Shown: piece by piece, positions 1 through 7,033 of the stretch
Layout: each line of letters opens with the position of its first letter
How positions within the stretch are numbered: position 1 is the stretch's first letter
Assembly: GCA_958449715.1 (NCBI GenBank)
Contig: CAUDIU010000027.1
Span: forward strand, 1-20,876
Source of the DNA: an uncultured Clostridium sp.
Lineage (GTDB): Bacteria; Cyanobacteriota; Vampirovibrionia; Gastranaerophilales; Gastranaerophilaceae
Direction of reading: 5' to 3'
DNA: 20,876 nt
Position numbers and translations under genes: made by a program
The notes under the pieces: generated by a model
What the model saw: the letters and a program-made list of their open reading frames with translations, nothing else
What the model was told of the DNA's origin: nothing
The model's database searches: none

Positions 1-10
1 AAAATAAAAA

Positions 11-40
11 GGGTTCATCTAAATGATGAACCCTTTTTTT
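11..40 (+). terminator. Rho-independent terminator
   Basis: A perfect 9-bp stem, GGGTTCATC (11-19) with GATGAACCC (25-33), has a 5-nt loop and is followed by seven T residues (34-40). A run of A at 6-10 could give a weaker U tract on the other strand. It ends whatever lies left of the window and insulates the promoter at 51-79. Confidence 0.85.
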
Positions 41-50
41 ATTTTTTCTC

Positions 51-79
51 TTTACCAAATAATATTATTAGTTTATAAT
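51..79 (+). promoter_or_regulatory. Sigma70-type promoter placing the start of transcription on the ATG at 86
   Basis: A -35 hexamer TTTACC (51-56), a 17-bp spacer and a consensus -10 TATAAT (74-79) are visible. Transcription normally begins about 7 bases after the -10, which is position 86, the A of the first plausible ATG. No Shine-Dalgarno sequence precedes that ATG, so the mRNA is predicted to be leaderless. Confidence 0.65.
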
Positions 80-85
80 TATTTT

Positions 86-808
86 ATGGATAGACATATA
101 GTAAAATTACAAGGTTTAAATATTGATACTTTTTCTTTTGATGAAGCTGTAGAGTATGCAAAGAATATTTCGGGTCAGGTTGTAACCATAAATCCTGAAA
201 TGATTGATAATGCAACAAAAAATAGTCAATTTGCTGATTTAATTAACAATGCTGAACTTGTTATTCCTGATGGAATTGGAGTTGAAATTGGTTTAAAAAT
301 ATTAGGATATAAAGTTAAAAGGATTGCAGGGATTGAATTTTCTCATAAAATGATAGAAGAATGTGCTAAATCAAATCAATCAATAGCTTTAATTGGTGCA
401 AAACCTGAAATAGTAAAAAAAGCAAAAGAAAATCTTATAAATGAATTTCCTAGTTTGTATGTAACTTATATGCAAGATGGATATTTTAAAGATGATGATA
501 AAATTTTAGAAGATTTAAAAATAAGGCAACCTCGTCTAGTTTTATGTGCTTTAGGCTCTCCAAAACAAGAGGAATTTATATTAAAAGCAAAATCAATATT
601 GCCACAATCATTATTTATTGGCGTTGGAGGAAGTTTTGATGTTTGGTCAGGTGTTGTTAAACGTGCTCCTGAATTATATCAGAAATTAGGCTTGGAATGG
701 CTTTATAGGACTGTAATGGATCCTAAAAGGTTCAAAAGAATTTTCCCTACTTTACCGTTATTTGTTTTGAAAGTTCTTAGAGAAAAGTTTATACCTAAAG
801 GAGTATAG
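86..808 (+). CDS. WecG/TagA/CpsF-family (GT26) glycosyltransferase
   Basis: This is a 240-residue GT26 glycosyltransferase. The family transfers an N-acetylmannosamine-type or related sugar from a UDP-sugar to an undecaprenyl-diphosphate-linked GlcNAc at the inner face of the membrane, for wall polymer, capsule or enterobacterial-type antigens. Family motifs are clear: NPEM (about residues 36-39), PDGIG with the conserved Asp (61-65), LGSPKQE (156-162), GVGGSFDVWSG (179-189) and EWLYR (204-208). The length is normal for TagA/WecG. I chose the ATG at 86 rather than the in-frame ATG at 23, because position 23 lies inside the terminator hairpin and upstream of the promoter. The next gene follows after 4 bases and its ribosome site lies inside this gene, so they are co-transcribed. 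Acceptor and donor sugars cannot be read from sequence. Confidence 0.9.
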   Translation: MDRHIVKLQGLNIDTFSFDEAVEYAKNISGQVVTINPEMIDNATKNSQFADLINNAELVIPDGIGVEIGLKILGYKVKRIAGIEFSHKMIEECAKSNQSIALIGAKPEIVKKAKENLINEFPSLYVTYMQDGYFKDDDKILEDLKIRQPRLVLCALGSPKQEEFILKAKSILPQSLFIGVGGSFDVWSGVVKRAPELYQKLGLEWLYRTVMDPKRFKRIFPTLPLFVLKVLREKFIPKGV

Positions 809-812
809 TAGT

Positions 813-1637
813 ATGTTAAGTGAAATCGATGTAAAAAATTTAGAAGATTTATGTAGAGAGAATAGAAAAAATATTCTTAAAATGGTTTATAATGCTCAAT
901 CAGGACATATAGGTGGAGCTATGTCTTCTGTTGAATTATTAACTGTGTTGTATCATAAATGTATGCATATTTGCCCAAAATGGACTAAGTCATCAGATTT
1001 TAATAATCGAGATCGCTTTGTATTATCTAAAGGGCATGCATCTTCTGTGTTGTATTCTATTTTAGCTCAATTAGGTTATTTCCCAAAAGAAGAATTAATG
1101 ACTTTTAGGTTATTTGGTTCAAGGTTGCAAGGGCATCCTGTACCTATTTGCCCTGGTATTGATGTCGCAACCGGGTCTTTAGGTCAGGGCTTGTCTATTG
1201 CTTGTGGTATGGCAATTGGGTTACGACTTGATAAAAATCCCGCTAAAGTATTTTGCCTTATGGGTGATGGAGAATTACAAGAAGGCAGTGTTTGGGAAGC
1301 TTTTATGCATTGTACTCATGCGAAGTTAGATAATATTGTTGCAATTATTGATAGAAATAGATTGCAAATTGATGGTTGTACAGAAAATGTTAAATCTTTA
1401 GATAATCTTGCAGACAAAATTAAAGCATTCAATTGGGATTTAATTGAGATTAACGGTCATGATATTAATGCTATATATTCTGCTATTGAAAATGCAAAGA
1501 AAGCTAATAGACCAGTTGCAATTCTTGCTAATACAATAAAAGGTAAAGGTGTTAGTTTTATGGAAAACAATGCTGGTTGGCATGGCAAAGCTCCTAATAA
1601 AGAAGATTTCGAAAAAGCATTGGCCGAATTGGAGTAA
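813..1637 (+). CDS. Transketolase, N-terminal (thiamine-diphosphate) subunit
   Basis: The 274 residues cover only the ThDP/Mg-binding half of transketolase. Visible motifs are SGHIGG (30-35), LSKGH (71-75), GHP (107-109), GSLGQG (121-126), and the ThDP motif starting GDGELQEG (151-158) and ending in the Asn of DRNRLQ. Split transketolases pair this half with a separate C-terminal pyrimidine-binding half of about 310 residues. Together they move two-carbon ketol units in the pentose phosphate pathway or in sugar-precursor synthesis. No C-terminal half is present in this window; the next gene is unrelated. AAGGAG at 798-803, 9 bases before the ATG, supports the start. Its place behind a glycan glycosyltransferase may mean precursor supply, but that is inference. 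Confidence 0.9.
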   Translation: MLSEIDVKNLEDLCRENRKNILKMVYNAQSGHIGGAMSSVELLTVLYHKCMHICPKWTKSSDFNNRDRFVLSKGHASSVLYSILAQLGYFPKEELMTFRLFGSRLQGHPVPICPGIDVATGSLGQGLSIACGMAIGLRLDKNPAKVFCLMGDGELQEGSVWEAFMHCTHAKLDNIVAIIDRNRLQIDGCTENVKSLDNLADKIKAFNWDLIEINGHDINAIYSAIENAKKANRPVAILANTIKGKGVSFMENNAGWHGKAPNKEDFEKALAELE

Positions 1638-1640
1638 TTT

Positions 1641-2087
1641 ATGATTATTGATAGTTTAGAAAATATTACTTTTTATAATAATATACCTCAAAATGTTATT
1701 GAATTTATAGAAAATTTGACACCTCAAATTGAAGTTGGACGTTATGAAATAGATAAAAATTCATATGCCAATGTTGAAGTTTATGAAACTAAAAATTTAA
1801 AAGATTGTAAATTTGAAGCTCATAAAAATTATATTGATATTCAAATGCTATTATCAGGTATAGAAGAATTAGATTATACTCCCGTTAAAGATTTAATAGT
1901 TTCAGAAAAATATGATGAAAAAAGAGATATAATGTTTTTTGAAAATCCTGATAGAATTTCAGATAGTGTTATTTTAGAAGCAGGAAAATTTGCACTTATT
2001 TATCCACATGAAGCCCATAGACCTCAAGTGGCATTTAATGCAAATTTAAAAACAGTTAAAAAAGTTGTTGTTAAAATTCATATTTAG
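1641..2087 (+). CDS. YhcH/YjgK/YiaL (NanQ-like) cupin-fold protein
   Basis: This is a 148-residue protein of the YhcH/YjgK/YiaL (DUF386) family. Characterised members are metal-containing beta-sandwich proteins; E. coli NanQ acts as a sialic-acid anomerase and the Vibrio and Haemophilus relatives sit in sialic-acid loci. The family signature EAHKNYIDIQ (59-68) and the distal PHEAHRPQV (122-130) supply the expected His and Glu metal ligands. GGAG at 1631-1634 precedes the ATG by 6 bases and overlaps the end of the transketolase gene, so it is the third gene of the operon. No nan genes are in view, so the actual sugar is unknown. Its stop codon overlaps the convergent gene by four bases (TTAG). 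Confidence 0.85.
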   Translation: MIIDSLENITFYNNIPQNVIEFIENLTPQIEVGRYEIDKNSYANVEVYETKNLKDCKFEAHKNYIDIQMLLSGIEELDYTPVKDLIVSEKYDEKRDIMFFENPDRISDSVILEAGKFALIYPHEAHRPQVAFNANLKTVKKVVVKIHI

Positions 2088-3085
2088 GCAACAGTTTGTT
2101 TTTCTTTTTTATGTTTCCCTGTGAATGCTGGTTGTACAACTTTTTTAATTACAACGTGTTCTACAAAATTATCAATCGGTTTAATTGCAAGTCCTAGCGC
2201 AACAAAACCGCCTATTGTTTTAAGGATTTTTGCATTCATTATTTTGCTTTTTTGATATTTTTTGATAATATCTTCTGCTGCATCCCTTAAATATGTTTGT
2301 TTATAATCTGGATCTTTAGCATATTTAGTTTTTAATTTAGAAAATTTATCCCACATTTTATTAGAAAATTCTGTAGGTTTTTTATTTTCTTTTAAATTTT
2401 CATAGATTTTAAACATTTCATCAATGTGTTTATCTGCATATTGCAAAACTTTGTCTTTTTGTGACATCGCAATAGATTCAGGGTGTCTTTGACCAAATAT
2501 ATTTTCTGTTAAAAATTTTAGAGGTCTTTTTAATTTATTTTCTCTTATTAAATTTTCTCTTTTTGTAATTAAAGATTCGTGGAATTGTTCTTTAAAGCCA
2601 GCAATATTGTTATCGTATTTGTTTAAATGTCTGCGGCTTGTAAATTCTTGTAGGAAGTTAATTATTTCTTCTTGTGATTGTAATGTAAGTCCTGTTTTGC
2701 TAATCATACCTAGTCCAGATGCGGCTTTTTGACCTGCAATTACAGCTCCAGTAGGCATAATTACACTTGCCAATAATTGGAATATAGCTTGTTCAGTTCC
2801 TCTTTTGCTATCAGGATTATATGATGTTTTTTCATTTTTATATTTATCATAGATATCAGCACCAAAATAAAGCATAGCAGGGAACCATAATAATGTTCCT
2901 AATTTGGGTGCTACTTCACTTATCGCAGCTCCTAATTCATTAGAATATGCTAATCCACGGGCTGGCCATTGCATTAGTGGGTCTGAATATGTTTGTTGTT
3001 TTTTTTCTTTGTTAACATTTTCTTTTGTAGTAAATGCAGGTACATTACTTTTTAGAGTAACGTTTTTAGGGGTTATTGTAATCAA
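2084..3085 (-). CDS. Uncharacterised membrane protein (possible distant relative of the two other membrane proteins here)
   Basis: I do not recognise this 333-residue protein. It starts with TTG (3085-3083), supported by AGGAG 8 bases upstream (3094-3098). After a polar N-terminus containing NVPAFTT come two hydrophobic stretches (about 62-78 and 100-118), a long charged Lys-rich helical middle, and one more hydrophobic stretch near the C-terminus (about 289-307). There is no signal peptide and no catalytic motif. In build it resembles the proteins at 3413 and 14188 (hydrophobic hairpins separated by charged helices), but line-by-line identity is weak, so family membership is tentative. It is transcribed away from the Trp attenuator and ends tail to tail with the YhcH-like gene. 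Confidence 0.7.
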   Translation of the reverse strand: MITITPKNVTLKSNVPAFTTKENVNKEKKQQTYSDPLMQWPARGLAYSNELGAAISEVAPKLGTLLWFPAMLYFGADIYDKYKNEKTSYNPDSKRGTEQAIFQLLASVIMPTGAVIAGQKAASGLGMISKTGLTLQSQEEIINFLQEFTSRRHLNKYDNNIAGFKEQFHESLITKRENLIRENKLKRPLKFLTENIFGQRHPESIAMSQKDKVLQYADKHIDEMFKIYENLKENKKPTEFSNKMWDKFSKLKTKYAKDPDYKQTYLRDAAEDIIKKYQKSKIMNAKILKTIGGFVALGLAIKPIDNFVEHVVIKKVVQPAFTGKHKKEKQTVA

Positions 3086-3248
3086 ATTTCTTTCTCCTAC
3101 CAGTCTGTGAACCTTCCAACATGTATATAATACCTGAAAAAATTATCTTTTGCTAGTTTTCAGCTATTTGTAAAAAATTTGTAACCTTTATACTTGCTTT
3201 TTTTATATTAGTGTGTTAGTTTAATTCTGGAAAAGGAAAAGTAATTTT

Positions 3249-3323
3249 ATGTCAAACTTAAATTTAAACACTCAATCTTGGTGGTGCCTGTTAGATAAAA
3301 CAGGTCTTTTAAGTTGGCAATAA
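3249..3323 (+). CDS. Trp-rich leader peptide (24 aa) of an attenuator
   Basis: This short ORF encodes a peptide beginning MSNLNLNTQSWWCLL, with tandem Trp codons at residues 11-12 (3279-3284) and a third Trp as the penultimate residue (3315-3317). It stops with TAA at 3321-3323. An AAAGGAAAAG ribosome-binding sequence lies at 3232-3241. Tandem Trp codons in a very short ORF just ahead of competing hairpins are the hallmark of trp leader peptides such as TrpL. The peptide is presumably not functional itself; its translation senses charged tRNA-Trp. Confidence comes from the fit with the RNA structures downstream rather than from the ORF alone. Confidence 0.75.
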   Translation: MSNLNLNTQSWWCLLDKTGLLSWQ

Positions 3324-3383
3324 GCTGATAATAATATTTTAAAGTTTTAAAATGACCTGTTTTAATTTGCAGGTCATTTTTTT
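3279..3383 (+). promoter_or_regulatory. Transcription attenuator with mutually exclusive antiterminator and terminator
   Basis: Four segments are laid out as in a classical trp attenuator. Segment 1 (CCTGTT, 3287-3292) pairs with segment 2 (AACAGG, 3299-3304). Segment 2 extended (3296-3306) is perfectly complementary over 11 bases to segment 3 (3354-3364). Segment 3 (3349-3359) also pairs over 11 bases with segment 4 (3370-3380) as a terminator. The Trp-Trp codons lie immediately before segment 1, so a ribosome stalled there would cover segment 1 and free segment 2 to form the antiterminator. Only 15 bases separate the terminator T run from the next gene's ribosome site, leaving no room for a separate promoter. 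Candidate leader promoters are weak (TATACT at 3189-3194 or TATATT at 3204-3209). Confidence 0.75.
3349..3383 (+). terminator. Attenuator terminator hairpin
   Basis: An 11-bp stem, built around AATGACCTG (3351-3359) and CAGGTCATT (3370-3378), has a 10-nt loop and continues into a seven-T run (3377-3383). Its 5' arm is the sequence that the antiterminator would sequester. Confidence 0.85.
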
Positions 3384-3412
3384 ATTGTCAGATTATATAA
3401 AGGAAATTACTA

Positions 3413-4624
3413 ATGAAAACTAATAATGTTAATAATGTATCATTTACCAACGCTGGAAATATTGGAACCGGATTAAAAGTCGCAAGTAAAATTATAGGAA
3501 TACAAGAAGGTGGCGCGGGTTTGTCTAATATAAGATTTATTCAAGACAGTGCGACAGGTCTTGTTCCAAAAGCTGTATTTGCAAGAAGTAAGGCTGATTT
3601 AGGAGAAAATACATTTTTAGAATTATCAGAATCTGTTTTGGTATATTATTTCCCTACAATTTTAGGAGAGGGAATTTTCAGAAAATTATATTCTAAAAAG
3701 CTTCCAACTGATTTGAAAAAACAAATAGCAACTCCTGCCGTGGATTTATTAAAGGCTAATGATCCGGCTGTAAATAAAAAATTATTACCGGTTAAAGCTG
3801 CTCTTGCATTGAGTGCTTTTGCTATTCCTTTAGTTGAATATACTCTTAATTATTTTAAAAATTTAATGACTTTAAAGGTATTTAAACAATCAGATTTTGA
3901 AAATATTGCTAATTTGAATAAAAATAAATCAGAAAATACAGAACAAGCAAAGAAAGTTGAGAATAGTGCCAAAAAACATATTAAGTTAGCTGCAGGAATT
4001 TATTCTGCTTGTCTTGCTTTGAGTGCATTATTGGTCAAAAAAGGTGAAAATTCTAAATCTCTTCAAAATATTTCTGAAATGATATTAGCACCTGGTACTA
4101 AGTTTTTTAAAAATAATAAAAAGAAAGCTGATTTTTTTAATAAATATTTTAGCCTTGATTTTGCTGATAACAACGGGAAATTAGCATTAAGCAGAGGACA
4201 GCTTACATCTTGTGTTTTAGTTGGCGGAGCCGGATATTTTGGTGCATCAAAAGATAGAGGAAAACAGAATTTTCTAGAAACTTTATTCAGATATCCTCTT
4301 GTTGGTTTTTATATTATTTGCGGAAATGAATTGTTAGAAAAAGGCTTTAGAAAATTCCTTTATAAGAATGGGAAATGCAAAGAATTGATTAATGACAAAT
4401 TAGAAGTTCCTAATTTAAAAGATTTAAGAAGTATTGCGGAAAAACATGGCGGAGATGTTGATGCTATGTATAAAAAACTTTTAAAACAAAAAGTTTTAAT
4501 TGCAGGTCTACCATTGTTATTTGGAATTGGTGTTATGGGATTTTTTATTGCAGGAACTTCAAACCTGTTTACTAAATTTAGATATAACAGAGATGTAAAA
4601 AATAAAGAACAAGTTAAAAAGTAA
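3413..4624 (+). CDS. Uncharacterised multi-pass membrane protein under Trp-leader control; contains no tryptophan
   Basis: I do not recognise this 403-residue protein. It has hydrophobic stretches at about 73-90, 128-147, 190-208, 262-280, 293-304 and 360-385, separated by Lys/Asn-rich loops, and no cleavable signal peptide. Its N-terminus carries NVSFTN, a pattern seen in several neighbours. Residues 44-70 (QDSATGLVPK and the LGENTFLE that follows) align with residues about 26-53 of the protein at 14188-15528, and the Arg-x-Lys-Gln segment near 284 aligns with a second site there, so the two are paralogues. AAAGGA (3399-3404) lies 8 bases before the ATG. It contains no Trp, whereas its paralogue has Trp at corresponding hydrophobic positions. 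A role in amino-acid stress or transport is possible but unproven. Confidence 0.8.
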   Translation: MKTNNVNNVSFTNAGNIGTGLKVASKIIGIQEGGAGLSNIRFIQDSATGLVPKAVFARSKADLGENTFLELSESVLVYYFPTILGEGIFRKLYSKKLPTDLKKQIATPAVDLLKANDPAVNKKLLPVKAALALSAFAIPLVEYTLNYFKNLMTLKVFKQSDFENIANLNKNKSENTEQAKKVENSAKKHIKLAAGIYSACLALSALLVKKGENSKSLQNISEMILAPGTKFFKNNKKKADFFNKYFSLDFADNNGKLALSRGQLTSCVLVGGAGYFGASKDRGKQNFLETLFRYPLVGFYIICGNELLEKGFRKFLYKNGKCKELINDKLEVPNLKDLRSIAEKHGGDVDAMYKKLLKQKVLIAGLPLLFGIGVMGFFIAGTSNLFTKFRYNRDVKNKEQVKK

Positions 4625-4634
4625 TCAATATAGG

Positions 4635-5498
4635 TTAAAAATAAATTTCTTTTACAAGTTCAAGTATTTGATTAATAAATTTTCTATAAGCAGCTCTGTC
4701 AGCTTCACCTGATAAGATAATATCTGCTTTTGCAGCTGTTGGGTGAATGTGAGTTTTAGCTTTATTTGAAGCATTTTCATATACTTCATCAGCCGAATCA
4801 CCTAAATCTCTTTCAGCTGCTCTTTTATAAAATCTTTCTTTTTGAATATCGTGAGATACATCAACATAAATTTTAAAATCAAATGCATCAACGACTTTGT
4901 CTGTGAGTGTAAATAGACCTTCTGAAATTATTATTTTTGAAGGGTAAGCTGGTTTTACGTTATCACGTCTTATAGCAGTTCCTGACATATCGTATTCTGG
5001 TAAAAGAACTGTGTTTCCAAAAAGCAGAGATTTGATATGTTTTTTCATTAACTCTAATTCAAGGGCTTCTGGAACATCTAAGTCATAATGTTTTGCAAAT
5101 TCTGCAAAACTGCCAGCTTTTTTTACCATATCAGAACGGTCATAATAATAGTCATCAGTATTAATTCTTGTGATTGCATTTTTAATACAATATTCTTCTG
5201 CAAAGCCTTGTATTGTATTAATAATATCTAAGGCAATTGTTGATTTGCCGCTAGCTGTTTCTCCTGCAATTCCTACAGAGCAGGATCTTGTAATATTATT
5301 TGATAAAAATAATGCCATTTTTTGAATGGCAGAACTTTTAACTTTACGAAATATTGAATTGTCAGAATTCATTTCATTAAAGAAAATTTGATTTAATCTT
5401 TTTTCAATATAAATAAAAAGATTTTTGTTATCGTTAGAATGAAGAAAACTTTGTTTGTTTTTAGTTTCTGTAAAATTTTTAGTTATAGTATTTTGCAA
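4635..5498 (-). CDS. Uridine kinase/phosphoribulokinase-family P-loop kinase
   Basis: This 287-residue kinase belongs to the URK/PRK P-loop family, whose uridine kinase members phosphorylate uridine and cytidine for nucleotide salvage. Motifs are GETASGKST (Walker A, 79-87), TDDYYYD (114-120), YDLDVPEAL (138-146), ISEGLF (191-196) and a lid-type RFYKRAAERD (222-231). The kinase core begins near residue 72. The roughly 70 preceding residues are extra compared with a typical uridine kinase of about 210 residues and match no domain I know. The start is TTG (5498-5496), supported by AAGGA 8 bases upstream (5507-5511). The exact substrate is uncertain; uridine is more likely than ribulose-5-phosphate. 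The gene ends 10 bases from the convergent membrane-protein gene. Confidence 0.8.
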   Translation of the reverse strand: MQNTITKNFTETKNKQSFLHSNDNKNLFIYIEKRLNQIFFNEMNSDNSIFRKVKSSAIQKMALFLSNNITRSCSVGIAGETASGKSTIALDIINTIQGFAEEYCIKNAITRINTDDYYYDRSDMVKKAGSFAEFAKHYDLDVPEALELELMKKHIKSLLFGNTVLLPEYDMSGTAIRRDNVKPAYPSKIIISEGLFTLTDKVVDAFDFKIYVDVSHDIQKERFYKRAAERDLGDSADEVYENASNKAKTHIHPTAAKADIILSGEADRAAYRKFINQILELVKEIYF

Positions 5499-5639
5499 TG
5501 TATAAATCCTTATTTCTTATCACGTATAAAAAGTGAACAAAAAAAAATTTGCCAACTGCTTTTTTATATATTAACAAAAATAAATAAAAAATGACCGAAT
5601 TATGTATAAATGTTAAAAAATAATTTTTATTTTTACATA

Positions 5640-5648
5640 TGTTATAAT
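5640..5648 (+). promoter_or_regulatory. Extended -10 promoter
   Basis: TGT-TATAAT (TG at 5640-5641, -10 at 5643-5648) is an extended -10 element without an obvious -35. It predicts a transcription start near 5655, ahead of AGGAG (5661-5665) and the ATG at 5670. This rules out the in-frame ATG at 5610 as the start. Confidence 0.55.
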
Positions 5649-5669
5649 AAACTTTGGATTAGGAGATAT

Positions 5670-6134
5670 ATGGTAAAGTATTTAAAGGTTTTTCTTTTTT
5701 TTATAATATTTATATTGGTTGGTTTTATAGTATTTAATGTTTATTTATATTTTTCAAATCAAATTACCTATCAAAATGTAAATATTTGCCAAGATGATGA
5801 TTTGATTGTTAAATTGATTTCAGAAAATATTAATCCTTTTAGTAAATTCAAATTTATAAAAAAGAGAAATGATGATTGTAATCAGCTTTTAGTGCAAAAT
5901 AAAGTTTCCTTAAAAGAGGTTCAAAATTCGTCAGAAGCTTGTTCGGTTTTAAATTCATCAACAAATTCTGTATCAATGCTTGTGCTCACATATGTAAATG
6001 AAATGTATGATAGAGAATCTGCTTCTAAAGAGTTGCGGGATACTATTGATTTAATGACTCCTTATAATTATTGTCCTGAATATATGGATAATATGATTAA
6101 TTTAATAAAATTAAAAAAGCGTTTAGGTTTATAG
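5670..6134 (+). CDS. Small anchored protein with four extracytoplasmic cysteines, unknown function
   Basis: This is an unrecognised 154-residue protein. One strong transmembrane helix occupies about residues 5-29 after a short basic N-terminus, giving a predicted N-in, C-out topology. The remaining roughly 120 residues are soluble and hold four cysteines (in NICQ, DDCN, EACS and NYCPEY) that could form two disulfides. No lipobox is seen, so it is an anchor rather than a lipoprotein. I start it at 5670 because AGGAG and an extended -10 lie just upstream. It is a single gene between a divergent kinase gene and a convergent methyltransferase-like gene 11 bases away. Confidence 0.7.
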   Translation: MVKYLKVFLFFIIFILVGFIVFNVYLYFSNQITYQNVNICQDDDLIVKLISENINPFSKFKFIKKRNDDCNQLLVQNKVSLKEVQNSSEACSVLNSSTNSVSMLVLTYVNEMYDRESASKELRDTIDLMTPYNYCPEYMDNMINLIKLKKRLGL

Positions 6135-6145
6135 CACACCTATTA

Positions 6146-6907
6146 TTATAGTTTTTGGTATACATGTTCAAATATTTTTATAAATTGATTTTCTAAAAGA
6201 TGTCTGTCAATAAAAGTATTTGATGTATCATGTTGTCCTATAATAAACAGACTTCCTTGCTTCAATTTATTGGCAACAATTTTAATAAATTTTTCTACTT
6301 TGCCATCTTCAAAATATCCTAAAATATTTCTACACAATAATATTGTGTCCGAATTATCATTTAATTCTGCCAAAATATTATACATATCAGCTCTTTCGAA
6401 GTGAACTTTATTTTTTAGTAAATTAGTTGCTTTAAGAGTTTTTTTTGACTGTAGATTTAAATCGTTTTTTATATTAAGAATTTCATTTGTATCTGTGAAA
6501 TATTTAGAATAATCATCAGAGTTTATTTGGAGATTGATTCTATCTACCATACTTGTATTTAGAAGTCCGCTTCTTGCAGCATTTACAATTTCTTCATCTA
6601 TATCATATGCTTTAATCGGAAAAAATTTATTCGGATTTGTATTAGTAGAGTTTTCTAGAAGAGAGATTATTTGAGTATAAGCTTCAGAACCGTCAGAAGA
6701 TGCAAACTGAATTATATTGACTCTGTTTTTATCCGCAAAATGATTTTTTTCATATTTAGCAAGCCTTTTCCAGTCTACATCGTCTCTAAAAAGCCAGCTG
6801 TTTGTTCCTATTTCATCTCCATTTGAGGTTTTGTAAAACCTTGCACAGCTGCCAAATGAAAATTTATTAGGGTATTGTTGATAATTAGTAATTTTTAAAA
6901 TTTTCAT
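6146..6907 (-). CDS. CheR-like SAM-dependent methyltransferase domain protein
   Basis: This 253-residue protein resembles the catalytic half of CheR chemoreceptor methyltransferases. IIQFASSDGSEAY (65-77) matches the SAM-binding motif I, normally Gly-rich with an acidic residue. KAYDID (99-104) matches the acidic motif after the second strand, and LLCRNILGYF (190-199) matches the CheR CRNVLIYF signature. The helical N-terminal CheR domain is missing. In its place is a short N-terminus with NKFSFG, a pattern shared with neighbouring proteins. Motif I reads SSDGSE instead of the usual CSTGEE, so SAM binding should be tested. The annotated start is ATG at 6907; an in-frame TTG at 6931 also lacks a ribosome site. 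No chemotaxis genes are nearby, so the methyl acceptor is unknown. Confidence 0.7.
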   Translation of the reverse strand: MKILKITNYQQYPNKFSFGSCARFYKTSNGDEIGTNSWLFRDDVDWKRLAKYEKNHFADKNRVNIIQFASSDGSEAYTQIISLLENSTNTNPNKFFPIKAYDIDEEIVNAARSGLLNTSMVDRINLQINSDDYSKYFTDTNEILNIKNDLNLQSKKTLKATNLLKNKVHFERADMYNILAELNDNSDTILLCRNILGYFEDGKVEKFIKIVANKLKQGSLFIIGQHDTSNTFIDRHLLENQFIKIFEHVYQKL

Positions 6908-6968
6908 ATATTTTTTTGAAAAAACAAACAATATTTTTTTTGCTAATATAAAATTTTATTGTTTATAT

Positions 6969-6998
6969 TTGTTAGGTAAATTATAATTTTTTTATAAT
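6969..6998 (+). promoter_or_regulatory. Promoter of the beta-lactamase gene
   Basis: TTGTTA (6969-6974), an 18-bp spacer and TATAAT (6993-6998) predict a start near 7005. A second TATAAT at 7004-7009 abuts an in-frame ATG at 7010. The 6993 element fits better with translation from the ATG at 7034. Confidence 0.45.
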
Positions 6999-7033
6999 GA
7001 ATTTATAATATGAAAAGAAAAGAGTATAAAAAT

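Noticed and set aside
2904..3110. Plus-strand ORF of 68 codons
   Set aside because: It lies wholly antisense to the start of the membrane-protein gene at 2084-3085, with no ribosome site and no protein-like composition.
3066..3122. 18-codon minus-strand ORF overlapping the start of the gene at 2084-3085
   Set aside because: It has no ribosome site and no codon bias or associated hairpins; it overlaps the TTG start and looks like chance.
3249..3383. T-box riboswitch responding to tRNA-Trp
   Set aside because: The conserved T-box sequence and specifier-loop layout are absent, while a translated Trp-Trp ORF is present, so ribosome-mediated attenuation fits better.
6905..6931. TTG start at 6931 for the CheR-like gene
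   Set aside because: There is no ribosome site, and the ATG at 6907 gives a more natural N-terminus matching neighbouring proteins.
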